Shown here one piece after another: positions 1 to 6,739 of a stretch of 23,786 bases of DNA. The notes beneath the pieces were generated by a model. That model did no database searches. It saw only the letters and a list, made by a program, of their open reading frames with translations, and was not told where the DNA came from. How positions within the stretch are numbered: position 1 is the first letter of the stretch; every line of letters begins with the position of its first letter. Both the position numbers and the translations under genes were made by a program. This DNA comes from JAPHSX01 sp050298555 (lineage in GTDB: Bacteria; Pseudomonadota; Gammaproteobacteria; Thiohalomonadales; Thiohalomonadaceae). The DNA lies in contig JBNKUL010000052.1 in NCBI GenBank assembly GCA_050298555.1, positions 1-23,786 on the forward strand, written 5' to 3'.

Positions 1-288
1 CCGCTCCCAGTCCTGATCCTCCAGCTCCTCCAGCTGGTAGTTCGGCAGCTCGTGAGGATAGTTCTCCTGCAGATGCTTGAGCACCGCCTCCATATCGAAG
101 CTGTCATCGAACAGCCCCACCACATTGGTCATCTGCCACAGAGGGGTGGCACCGGGCGGCGGCTCGTAGAGCGGCTGGTCCGCCGCATCCTGCATCGTCA
201 CCGATGCCGCGCCCAGCGACTCCAGATGGCCGCTTAGGTTCTCGGCGTGATCCTTGGTGGTGTAGAGGGTGAGTTGTTGCCAGGGCAT
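1..288 (-). CDS. prmA: Ribosomal protein L11 methyltransferase, N-terminal part (partial)
   Basis: The 96 codons read from the ATG at 288 to the window edge give a protein beginning MPWQQLTLYTT and containing LYEPPPG, LWQMTNVVGLF and LEDQDWER. These match the N-terminal substrate-recognition domain of PrmA, which trimethylates ribosomal protein L11. The SAM-binding methyltransferase domain lies beyond the left edge, so the gene is cut by the window and not necessarily broken. It lies downstream of accC on the same strand, as in many gammaproteobacteria. A terminator and a REP pair separate the two, so prmA probably has its own promoter. Confidence 0.93.
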   Translation of the reverse strand, partial: MPWQQLTLYTTKDHAENLSGHLESLGAASVTMQDAADQPLYEPPPGATPLWQMTNVVGLFDDSFDMEAVLKHLQENYPHELPNYQLEELEDQDWER

Positions 289-319
289 GGGGGATCTCGG
301 GTTGGTATGTGTGGCGGGT

Positions 320-349
320 AGTATAAGTTGTAGGGTGCAATAAACGAAG
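320..349 (-). promoter_or_regulatory. Candidate promoter for prmA
   Basis: On the minus strand a TATACT hexamer (plus 320-325) lies about 30 bp before the prmA ATG. The spaced -35 candidate (TTCGTT, around plus 344-349) is poor and falls inside the first REP-like hairpin. The accC terminator upstream makes a separate prmA promoter likely, but this exact site is weakly supported. Confidence 0.3.
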
Positions 350-360
350 TGCATTGCACC
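330..360. repeat. REP-like palindromic element, copy 1
   Basis: GTAG is followed by an inverted repeat with perfect 8-bp arms, GGTGCAAT (334-341) and ATTGCACC (353-360), around an 11-nt loop. The layout resembles the GTAGG(G)TGC-type extragenic palindromes that are scattered through many proteobacterial genomes. It faces copy 2 at 374-404. Confidence 0.6.
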
Positions 361-373
361 GGTGACGACATGC

Positions 374-404
374 GACGCAATGCCTTTTAGTTATTGCGTC
401 CTAC
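374..404. repeat. REP-like palindromic element, copy 2 (inverted)
   Basis: Arms GACGCAAT (374-381) and ATTGCGTC (393-400) are followed by CTAC (401-404). Read on the minus strand this begins GTAGG(A)CGCAATAA, a diverged copy of the 330-360 element in opposite orientation. The two make a head-to-head, BIME-like pair. They lie downstream of the accC terminator. Confidence 0.55.
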
Positions 405-423
405 GGGCTCACGAACACTCAAC

Positions 424-451
424 AAAAAAAAGGGCGACTAAAAAGCCGCCC
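424..451 (-). terminator. Rho-independent terminator after accC
   Basis: On the minus strand GGGCGGCT and AGTCGCCC form an 8-bp stem, with one G-U pair and a UUUU loop, followed directly by eight T residues (plus 424-431). It begins 28 bp past the accC stop codon and ends the aroQ-accB-accC transcript. Confidence 0.85.
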
Positions 452-478
452 CTTCTTCAAAACAACATCAAGCCAAAC

Positions 479-1819
479 TCACAACCCCAGTTTCTTCTCC
501 AGGTAATGAATATTGGTCCCACCTGCCTGGAAGTTGGCATCGTCGATGATCTTCTGGTGCAGCGGGATGTTGGTCTTGATCCCTTCAATCACGGTTTCGT
601 CCAGTGCGGTGCGCATGCGTTTGATGGCGGTGTCGCGGTCGGGGCCGTAGGCGATCAGTTTGCCGATCATGGAGTCGTAGTGCGGCGGTACGGTGTAGCC
701 GCTGTAGAGGTGGGAGTCTACGCGGATACCGAGGCCGCCTGCCATGTGGGCGCGCTCGATCCTGCCCGGTGAGGGCATGAAGGTGTCGGGGTCTTCGGCG
801 TTGAGGCGGCACTCGATGGCGTGGCCGCTGATCTTGATATCGCCCTGGCTGTAGCTGAGCTTTTCGCCGGCGGCGATGAGCAGCTGTTCGCGCACGATGT
901 CGACGCCGGTGATCATTTCGGTGACCGGGTGCTCTACCTGGACACGGGTGTTCATCTCGATGAAGTAGAACTCGCCGTTTTCGTAGAGGAACTCGAAGGT
1001 GCCAGCGCCGCGGTAGCCGATGTCGACACAGGCTTGGGCACAGCGGCCGCCGATCTCGGCGCGCAGCTCTTCGCTGATGCCGGGGGCGGGGGCCTCTTCC
1101 ACGACCTTCTGGTGGCGGCGCTGCATGGAGCAGTCGCGCTCGCCGAGGTGGATGGCGTTGCCGTGGGTGTCGGCCAGTACCTGGATCTCGACGTGACGCG
1201 GGTTTTCGAGGAATTTCTCCATGTAGACCATGTCGTTGCCGAAGAATGAACCGGCCTCGGTCTTGGTCAGGGAGATGGCGTTGAGCAGGGCACCTTCGCT
1301 GTGGACCACGCGCATGCCGCGGCCACCGCCGCCGCCCGCCGCCTTGATGATGACCGGGTAGCCGATCTCCTTGGCGATGCGCAGGTTCTCGTCGGCATCG
1401 TCACCCAGCGGGCCGCCGGAGCCGGGCACGGTGGGAACACCGGCCTTCTTCATCGCGTCGATGGCGGCGACCTTGTCGCCCATCATGCGGATGGTCTCGC
1501 CCCTGGGGCCGATGAAGGTGAAGCCGCTCTCCTCGACACGCTCGGCGAAGTCGGCGTTCTCCGAGAGGAAGCCGTAGCCGGGGTGGATCGCCTCGGCGTC
1601 GGTCACCTCGGCGGCGCTGATCAGGGCCGGGATGTTGAGGTAGCTCTGCGCGGAGGGTGGCGGACCGATACAGACCGATTCGTCGGCAAGGCGCACGTGC
1701 TTGAGGTCCTTGTCGGCGGTGGAGTGCACCGCGACGGTCTTCACGCCCAGTTCGCGGCAGGCGCGCTGGATACGCAGGGCGATCTCGCCCCGGTTGGCAA
1801 TAACTATTTTGTCGAACAT
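479..1819 (-). CDS. accC: Biotin carboxylase subunit of acetyl-CoA carboxylase
   Basis: This 446-aa protein has the usual length of AccC, the ATP-dependent enzyme that carboxylates biotin on AccB in the first step of fatty-acid synthesis. It begins MFDKIVIANRGEIALRI. The ATP-grasp glycine loop (AGGGGGRGMR, about 161-170) is present, as are K116 and K159 for nucleotide binding. Metal and catalytic residues E276, E288, N290, R292 and E296 (EMNTRVQVEHP) keep the positions of the E. coli enzyme. It lies 30 bp after accB on the same strand and is closed by the terminator at 424-451. Nothing looks altered. Confidence 0.98.
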   Translation of the reverse strand: MFDKIVIANRGEIALRIQRACRELGVKTVAVHSTADKDLKHVRLADESVCIGPPPSAQSYLNIPALISAAEVTDAEAIHPGYGFLSENADFAERVEESGFTFIGPRGETIRMMGDKVAAIDAMKKAGVPTVPGSGGPLGDDADENLRIAKEIGYPVIIKAAGGGGGRGMRVVHSEGALLNAISLTKTEAGSFFGNDMVYMEKFLENPRHVEIQVLADTHGNAIHLGERDCSMQRRHQKVVEEAPAPGISEELRAEIGGRCAQACVDIGYRGAGTFEFLYENGEFYFIEMNTRVQVEHPVTEMITGVDIVREQLLIAAGEKLSYSQGDIKISGHAIECRLNAEDPDTFMPSPGRIERAHMAGGLGIRVDSHLYSGYTVPPHYDSMIGKLIAYGPDRDTAIKRMRTALDETVIEGIKTNIPLHQKIIDDANFQAGGTNIHYLEKKLGL

Positions 1820-1849
1820 GGCTCTATCGCAGGTTCCTGGCTGGGGTGA

Positions 1850-2311
1850 TTATTCGATGATGAACAGCGGCTGACCGAACTCGATGGGGTCGCCGTTCTC
1901 CGCCAGGATAGCCTTGATGGTACCGGCCTTGTCGGCCTCGATCTGGTTCATGATCTTCATCGCCTCGATGATGCAGAGGGTGTCGCCGACGTTAACGCTG
2001 GAGCCGACCTCGACGAAGGCCTTGGCGCTGGGCGAGGGTGAGCGGTAGAAGCTGCCGACGATGGGGGAGGTGACCTGGTGGCCGCTGGGGACGCCGGAGT
2101 CGCTGCTCTCTTCGGCGGGGGCGGCGGCAGGGGCGGCGGCCGCTGCCGGAGCGGGGGCGGCGGCGACCGGGGCAGGGGCGGCGATCATGGCCGGGGCGGC
2201 TGAGCTGGTGCGGCTGATGCGTACCGACTCTTCGCCCTCGTGGATCTCAATCTCGGCGATGCCGGACTCTTCCAGCAGTTCGATCAGTTTCTTTACTTTG
2301 CGAATATCCAT
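1850..2311 (-). CDS. accB: Biotin carboxyl carrier protein of acetyl-CoA carboxylase
   Basis: This 153-aa protein has the BCCP layout. A short N-terminal segment (MDIRKVKKLIELLEES) is followed by a flexible Ala/Pro linker (about residues 36-68) and a C-terminal biotinyl domain (about 78-153). The biotin site is EAMKIM with K119. AccB carries the carboxybiotin between AccC and the carboxyltransferase. It lies 28 bp after aroQ and 30 bp before accC and is probably co-transcribed with both. The only sequence before the ATG that could act as a ribosome site is a weak GGGTAA. Confidence 0.97.
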   Translation of the reverse strand: MDIRKVKKLIELLEESGIAEIEIHEGEESVRISRTSSAAPAMIAAPAPVAAAPAPAAAAAPAAAPAEESSDSGVPSGHQVTSPIVGSFYRSPSPSAKAFVEVGSSVNVGDTLCIIEAMKIMNQIEADKAGTIKAILAENGDPIEFGQPLFIIE

Positions 2312-2339
2312 TGTGATGTTACCCGTTTATTAACTTGAG

Positions 2340-2780
2340 TTATTTGGAGAGGCGACGGATGACCGCCGCCAGTGCCAGTTCGTAACCCTGGGCCCCGAGG
2401 CCGCTGATCACGCCGCTGGCGATGTCTGAAAAATAGGATTGGCGTCGGAACTCCTCGCGTGCGTGGACGTTCGACAGGTGGATCTCGATAAAGGGGATCG
2501 CCACCCCGGCCAGGGCGTCGCGGATGGCGACGCTGGTGTGGGTGAAGGCGGCGGGGTTGATGATAATCCAGTCAACGCCCTGTTCGCGGGCCGCGTGGAT
2601 GCGATCCACCAGCTCGTGCTCGGCGTTGCTCTGGAAGGTGTCGAGATGGTGTCCGGCGGCCTCGGCCTGCTCCAGCAGGCGGGCGTTAATGCTTGCCAGG
2701 TCGTCGCTACCGTAGTGTCCCGGCTCGCGCACCCCCAGCAGGTTCAGGTTCGGACCATTTAGTACCAGTATCGTGGCCAT
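2340..2780 (-). CDS. aroQ: 3-Dehydroquinate dehydratase, type II
   Basis: This 146-aa protein has the usual size of type II dehydroquinases, which convert 3-dehydroquinate to 3-dehydroshikimate in the shikimate pathway. It starts with the family signature ILVLNGPNLNLLGVREPGHYG. The active-site residues are in standard positions: R18 and Y23 in the flexible lid, N75, H81, H101 (IHLSNVHAREEFR) and R112. It is the first gene of aroQ-accB-accC, an arrangement common in gammaproteobacteria. The ATG at 2780 has the sequence GGAAAGACACC before it on the minus strand. Confidence 0.97.
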   Translation of the reverse strand: MATILVLNGPNLNLLGVREPGHYGSDDLASINARLLEQAEAAGHHLDTFQSNAEHELVDRIHAAREQGVDWIIINPAAFTHTSVAIRDALAGVAIPFIEIHLSNVHAREEFRRQSYFSDIASGVISGLGAQGYELALAAVIRRLSK

Positions 2781-2830
2781 GGTGTCTTTCCTGCTTCTAC
2801 CTTTGTCGTAAGTTAAAGTCGCATTTTCTT

Positions 2831-2866
2831 CTTATATTCGCGACCGTTTCAGTCAATTTACGTCAA
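2831..2866 (-). promoter_or_regulatory. Candidate promoter/operator region of aroQ-accBC
   Basis: The 312-bp gap 2781-3092 holds no gene and is AT-richer than its surroundings. On the minus strand it contains two adjacent 10-bp direct repeats, TTGACGTAAA (plus 2857-2866) and TTGACTGAAA (plus 2847-2856), identical at 8 of 10 positions. A TATAAG hexamer follows (plus 2831-2836). The 14-bp spacing between TTGACT and TATAAG is short for a sigma-70 promoter, so the start site is uncertain. A small inverted repeat (CCACC/GGTGG, 2871-2886) lies just upstream. Confidence 0.35.
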
Positions 2867-3054
2867 ATTCCACCCTGTTCGGTGGATTTTCATCGCAGTA
2901 ACGGGCGCATTGTGCCTGATGGGGAGGGGGATGTCTAGAAAAGTTGAGATTGCTGCAAGATAAGCGCAGTTAATCGCAAGTTGGGCGCTGTTCTACCGTG
3001 ACGGGCGTCACAAAACCTATTTTGGTGCATGGGAAGCTGCCTTCCTTGGTACGG

Positions 3055-3086
3055 TGATCGATAGGCCGTGATGGCACTATCGATCA
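3055..3086 (-). terminator. Hairpin just after dsbD, possible transcript end
   Basis: A perfect 10-bp inverted repeat, TGATCGATAG (3055-3064) and CTATCGATCA (3077-3086), encloses an inner GCC/GGC stem. It starts 6 bp past the dsbD TAA. No T-tract follows in the dsbD direction, so it is not a classical intrinsic terminator. It may stabilise the mRNA 3' end or act with Rho. Confidence 0.4.
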
Positions 3087-3092
3087 TCCCTC

Positions 3093-5384
3093 TTAGAAAG
3101 AGGCTAATACCTTTTTCAGATGAGCCTGGAACTCTCGTGCATCCATCCCACCCACCACTCGCAGGGAGCGGATTTCCTGGCCCTCGGGATTGAAGAAGAG
3201 GATGGCTGGGGGAAGGAAAACACCTACATGCTTGAGCAGCGCCTTGTCCTCGGCATCATTGTCGGTCACATCGGCCTGAAGGAAGTTGAAGTTGGCCATT
3301 AATGCAGCAACATCAGGGTCAGTGAAGACGTATTTCTCATAAGTCTTACAGTAGGTGCACCAGTCAGCATAGAAGTCGAGTATTACCGGCTTGCCCTTGG
3401 CTAGTTCGGCCTGTAAGTCATCCACGCTTTTAACTGGGGTGTAGTGATTTTTTGCGTTGGATGCACTTGAACCACTTACAACGGTTGATGAGGTGGTAAG
3501 TTGGCTACCGTGAAGCGGGTTGTTCAGGTCACCGCTACCACCGGTCAGGCTGGCCAGCAGGAATACCGCACCATAGAGCAGGACGATGACAGCAATGCCC
3601 TTACGCAGTTTGCTCCACCCGCTTCCACCTTCCTTGAACGGTTCCAGCGCCCCCATGTAGACAGCGGAGATAATAAACAGTGCCGCCCAGAGGAGGGTTG
3701 TCAGGCCAAGAGGGAAGATACTGGGCATGCGCTCAAGGAATACCAGTGCCACTGCCAGAAGGATCACACCGGCTACGGCCTTCACCGTATCCATCCATGT
3801 TCCGGCTCGGGGTAATAGCTCGCCACCGAGCAAGCCGACTGCCAAAAGCGGCAGGCCCATGCCGTTACCAAAAGCAAACAGGGCGAAGAAGCCTTCACCA
3901 ACACTACCGACTGCTGCAGCGTAGGCGAGCATTGCGATCAGCATGGGGCCTCCGCAAGGGCCGATGATGAGAGCGGAGAGGGCACCCATGATGCCAACAC
4001 CGATTAGGCTACCGCCTTTTTGTTGGTTACTGAAGGTAGTCAGGCGGCTTTGTATCGCAGATGGCACCTGAATTTCATAGAAACCGAACATGGAGAGAGA
4101 TAGCAGTACGAACAAACCGGCGAAAGGAATGAGTAACCAGGGGCTCTGGAAGTAGGCCTGTAGACCGACTCCTCCACCGATACCACCCATAACCCCCCCA
4201 ATGATGCCGAAGGTTAACGCCATTGCTTCGACGTAGATCAGTGTCAGGAAGAAGCCCCTGCCACGTGACATCTCATCACCCTGTCCAACGATAATGCTTG
4301 AGACGATGGGGATCATCGGGTACATGCATGCGGTAAAAGCGATCAACAGGCCTAGGATGATACTGATGCCAATGACAATGATGAGCGAACTATTTAGCAG
4401 ATAGGCAAGAACTTGATCGGTATTTTGCAGGTCAAGGTCAGACCATTCGATAGCGGTAGGCTTAACCGTTTCCGTCGTTACGGGCGCCACTGCCGCCGGG
4501 GTAACGGCTGTGTCACTGGTCGCAGGTAGCGAGACCTTAATACGCTGCTTCTGCGGCGGGTAGCAGATGCCGATCTCGGCACAGCCCTGGAATTTCACCA
4601 GCAGGGTGACCTCGGTGGCATCGAGCTTGTCGCGTTGCAGCGGCAGTACCACGTCGACCGGGTGGTGGTAGACCTCGATGCGGCCGAAGAACTCGTCGTC
4701 CTTCTCTTCGCCCTTGGGCAGCTGGGCCTCGCCCAGGGTGACGCCTTCGGCACCCTCCAGGCTGAAGCTGAACTTGCTCTTATATAGATAGTGGCCGGGG
4801 ACAATGTCCCAGCGGGCGACGATGGTGCTGCCGTCGGGGGAGGCGACGTTGAGCGGGAAGGCCTGCTCCGGGGTCAGGATCTCCTCCTCCTCATCGTTGC
4901 CACCGCCCAGCAGGTCGCCCAGCCCTTCCACGGGGGCGGCAGCAGCGACCGGCAGTGCCACATCCAGAGTGGTGCGCTGCGGCGGGTAGCAGACGCCGAC
5001 ATCGGCGCAGCCCTGGGAGGTGAAGGTGACGTTGATGCGCTCGGCGGCGCCGTTGGCCCACTCGATGGGGATGCGTGCCTCGACAGTGTGGCGGTAGATC
5101 TCGATCTCACCGAAGAACTCGTCCTGCTTCACCTTGCCGGGGGGCAGTACGGCGCGGCCCATGGTGGCGTTGGCGTCGTTGCTCTTGAACTTGAACTTGC
5201 TGCCGTAGAGATAGTAGCCCTCGGCGATGTCCCAGCGGGCGATAAGGGTGTTGGCGTCTTGCGCCTCGACGCTGAGGGCGAAGGCCTGGGCGGGGTCGAG
5301 CAGCTCCTCATCATCCACGGCAAAGGCCTGCGGGGCGCCGAGAAAGAGGAAAAGTTGTAGCAGGGCGAGGAGGAGTTTTTTCAT
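3093..5384 (-). CDS. dsbD: Thiol:disulfide interchange protein DsbD with two tandem alpha domains
   Basis: DsbD passes electrons from cytoplasmic thioredoxin across the inner membrane to periplasmic thiol proteins. This 763-aa protein has a signal peptide (1-22, cleavage after AFA). Two consecutive DsbD-alpha immunoglobulin-like domains follow (about 28-146 and 168-287), each with the redox pair C-x5-C-YPPQ (C126/C132 and C268/C274). The multi-helix membrane domain (about 330-612) has C353 (FTACMYP) and C477 (GPCGGP). The C-terminal thioredoxin domain (about 645-763) carries WCTYCK with C676/C679. E. coli DsbD has one alpha domain and about 565 residues, so the extra length is the second alpha copy. 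The stretch encoding the membrane and thioredoxin parts is markedly lower in GC than the alpha-domain part. It starts 5 bp after the cutA stop and has no clear ribosome site, so it is probably translationally coupled to cutA. Confidence 0.96.
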   Translation of the reverse strand: MKKLLLALLQLFLFLGAPQAFAVDDEELLDPAQAFALSVEAQDANTLIARWDIAEGYYLYGSKFKFKSNDANATMGRAVLPPGKVKQDEFFGEIEIYRHTVEARIPIEWANGAAERINVTFTSQGCADVGVCYPPQRTTLDVALPVAAAAPVEGLGDLLGGGNDEEEEILTPEQAFPLNVASPDGSTIVARWDIVPGHYLYKSKFSFSLEGAEGVTLGEAQLPKGEEKDDEFFGRIEVYHHPVDVVLPLQRDKLDATEVTLLVKFQGCAEIGICYPPQKQRIKVSLPATSDTAVTPAAVAPVTTETVKPTAIEWSDLDLQNTDQVLAYLLNSSLIIVIGISIILGLLIAFTACMYPMIPIVSSIIVGQGDEMSRGRGFFLTLIYVEAMALTFGIIGGVMGGIGGGVGLQAYFQSPWLLIPFAGLFVLLSLSMFGFYEIQVPSAIQSRLTTFSNQQKGGSLIGVGIMGALSALIIGPCGGPMLIAMLAYAAAVGSVGEGFFALFAFGNGMGLPLLAVGLLGGELLPRAGTWMDTVKAVAGVILLAVALVFLERMPSIFPLGLTTLLWAALFIISAVYMGALEPFKEGGSGWSKLRKGIAVIVLLYGAVFLLASLTGGSGDLNNPLHGSQLTTSSTVVSGSSASNAKNHYTPVKSVDDLQAELAKGKPVILDFYADWCTYCKTYEKYVFTDPDVAALMANFNFLQADVTDNDAEDKALLKHVGVFLPPAILFFNPEGQEIRSLRVVGGMDAREFQAHLKKVLASF

Positions 5385-5388
5385 TAGT

Positions 5389-5715
5389 TTATTGTCCAGT
5401 TTTGTCCAGTTGTCTGTCGATCCATGCCAGGTAGGGGGTCGCCCCCTGTTCTATTGGGACGGCGATCAGCTCAGGAAGTTCGTAACTATGACTTGCCTGT
5501 ATCAGCTTCTCAAGTTCGGGAAAACCCTCAGAACGGGTCTTGATCAGCAGTATGAACTCCTGTTCCTTCTCCAGCTTTCCCTGCCACTCGTAGAGCGACT
5601 GCACCCCCGGCACGATGTTGACGCAGGCCGCCAGCCGGGCCTCGAGGATCTTCCCGGCCAGGGATTCGGCCTCGTCCATGGTGGGGCAGGTGGTGATTGC
5701 CAGGCGGTAGCTCAT
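5389..5715 (-). CDS. cutA: Divalent-cation tolerance protein CutA
   Basis: This 108-aa protein matches the small trimeric CutA family: TTCPTMDEAESLAGKILEARLAACVNIVPGVQSLYEWQGKLE, then a C-terminal half with SHSYELPELIAVPIEQG and YLAWI. CutA was linked genetically to copper and divalent-metal tolerance in E. coli; its biochemical role is unsettled. The ATG at 5715 is preceded on the minus strand by GGGAG, about 7 bp away. cutA lies immediately upstream of dsbD, as in E. coli, and the pair is probably one transcript. It is divergent from fxsA. Confidence 0.96.
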   Translation of the reverse strand: MSYRLAITTCPTMDEAESLAGKILEARLAACVNIVPGVQSLYEWQGKLEKEQEFILLIKTRSEGFPELEKLIQASHSYELPELIAVPIEQGATPYLAWIDRQLDKTGQ

Positions 5716-5727
5716 GCTGGTCTCCCT

Positions 5728-5756
5728 TTGGTGTGTGAGAGGTGGGCGGGTATACT
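5728..5756 (+). promoter_or_regulatory. Candidate sigma-70 promoter of fxsA
   Basis: TTGGTG (5728-5733) and TATACT (5751-5756) are separated by 17 bp. Transcription would begin near 5763. On the other strand, TGGCCA and TAGTAT with an 18-bp spacer overlap the same region and could drive cutA. Confidence 0.5.
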
Positions 5757-5786
5757 AGCCGTCCTTTCACAATCTTGGCCAGACCA

Positions 5787-6248
5787 TTGTTCCGTACCCT
5801 GTTCGCCCTCTTTCTGCTTATTCCCATTCTGGAGATCTACCTGCTGATCCAGGTCGGTGAGGTCATCGGTGCCTGGCCGACGGTGCTGCTGGTGGTGCTG
5901 ACCGCGGTGCTGGGGGCCTTCCTGCTGCGCCATCAGGGGATCTACACCCTCAATAAGGTGCAGACGGCGATGGCGCGCGGCGAGCTGCCCACCATGGCGA
6001 TGATGGAGGGGGTGATGTTGATCCTCTGCGGCGCGCTGCTGCTCACCCCCGGCTTCTTTACCGACGCCCTCGGCTTTCTTGGCCTGGTGCCGCCGCTGCG
6101 CCAGGCGGCGATTCGCGCCCTGCTGGCCCGCGGCGTGGTTAGCGCCATGGGCGGCGCCTATGGCCGCCGTCACCACCACCAGCCGCACCACCCGGATGAC
6201 GGCGGGCCGCGTACCATCGACGGTGAGTATCGTCGCGAGGACGATTAA
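5787..6248 (+). CDS. fxsA: FxsA family membrane protein
   Basis: FxsA is a small inner-membrane protein; E. coli FxsA relieves exclusion of phage T7 by the F plasmid, and its normal role is unknown. Two hydrophobic helices (LFALFLLIPILEIYLLIQVG, then a second) precede the family motif GALLLTPGFFTDALGFLGLVPPLR. The tail ends DGEYRRED, as in E. coli FxsA. The frame is open from a GTG at 5742, but that lies upstream of the expected transcription start. The TTG at 5787 puts the first helix at the N terminus, as is usual, giving about 153 aa. No good ribosome site helps decide. The tail has a histidine-rich run (RRHHHQPHH). fxsA lies just upstream of groESL, a common order in gammaproteobacteria. 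Confidence 0.88.
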   Translation: MFRTLFALFLLIPILEIYLLIQVGEVIGAWPTVLLVVLTAVLGAFLLRHQGIYTLNKVQTAMARGELPTMAMMEGVMLILCGALLLTPGFFTDALGFLGLVPPLRQAAIRALLARGVVSAMGGAYGRRHHHQPHHPDDGGPRTIDGEYRREDD

Positions 6249-6260
6249 CTCCTTCTCCCC

Positions 6261-6288
6261 TTGATTTTTCCCCTGCCGCAATTATTAT
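6261..6288 (+). promoter_or_regulatory. groESL sigma-70 promoter
   Basis: TTGATT (6261-6266) and TATTAT (6283-6288) are spaced by 16 bp and differ little from the sigma-70 consensus. The last base of the -10 hexamer is the first base of the CIRCE element. A bound repressor would therefore cover the -10 edge and the start site near 6295. Confidence 0.75.
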
Positions 6289-6314
6289 TAGCACTCTCTC
6301 GTGGGGAGTGCTAA
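6288..6314 (+). promoter_or_regulatory. CIRCE operator (HrcA-binding site)
   Basis: TTAGCACTC (6288-6296), a 9-bp spacer and GAGTGCTAA (6306-6314) match the CIRCE consensus perfectly in arms and spacing. CIRCE binds the heat-shock repressor HrcA and directs GroE-dependent feedback control. No sigma-32-type promoter was seen nearby. The organism should encode hrcA elsewhere. Confidence 0.97.
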
Positions 6315-6400
6315 CAACGAAACCCTCCCCCGATGGCCCGACGCCATAACTGTGATCGGGTGTCGTTATTCACTTTATGACGTTTTGTAAGGAGCAAAAT

Positions 6401-6691
6401 ATGAGCATTCGTCCGCTGCATGACCGTGTACTGGTTCGCCGCGTAGAGGAGGAGACCACCTCCGCCGGTGGCATCGTGCTGCCTGGTTCCGCCACCGAGA
6501 AGCCCAACGAGGGTGAGGTGCTTGCCGTCGGTAACGGCAAGATCCTGAACAACGGTGAAGTGCGTCCCATGGATGTGAAGGTCGGCGACAAGGTGCTGTT
6601 CGGCCAGTATGGCGGTACCACCGTCAAGGTCGACGGCGAAGAGCTGCTGATGATGCGCGAAGAAGACATCATGGCCGTTGTCGAGGGCTAA
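6401..6691 (+). CDS. groES: Co-chaperonin GroES
   Basis: This 96-aa protein begins MSIRPLHDRVLVRRVEEE and has IVLPGSATEKPNEGEVLAVG, VKVGDKVLFGQYGGT and a C-terminal EEDIMAVVEG, the full GroES fold with its mobile loop. It caps the GroEL ring. The frame is open from an ATG at 6377, but AAGGAG at 6389-6394 sits 6 bp before the ATG at 6401, which also gives the family N terminus. It is the first gene of the groESL operon under the CIRCE-controlled promoter, with a leader of about 105 nt. Confidence 0.98.
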   Translation: MSIRPLHDRVLVRRVEEETTSAGGIVLPGSATEKPNEGEVLAVGNGKILNNGEVRPMDVKVGDKVLFGQYGGTTVKVDGEELLMMREEDIMAVVEG

Positions 6692-6739
6692 GCCGCCCCG
6701 CCTTAATCACGCGATAAAGAATTCCAGAGGAAGTTTGAA

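Noticed and set aside
2999..3044. Small hairpins GTGAC/GTCAC and GGAAG/CTTCC downstream of dsbD
   Set aside because: They have short stems without T-tracts and are of a kind expected by chance in this composition.
5742..5786. fxsA start at the GTG at 5742
   Set aside because: It lies upstream of the expected transcription start and adds residues before the first membrane helix that the family lacks. It cannot be fully excluded because the TTG alternatives have weak ribosome sites.
6315..6400. A sigma-32 promoter before groES
   Set aside because: The C-rich stretch after CIRCE has no matching CTTGAA-like -35 at a workable distance.
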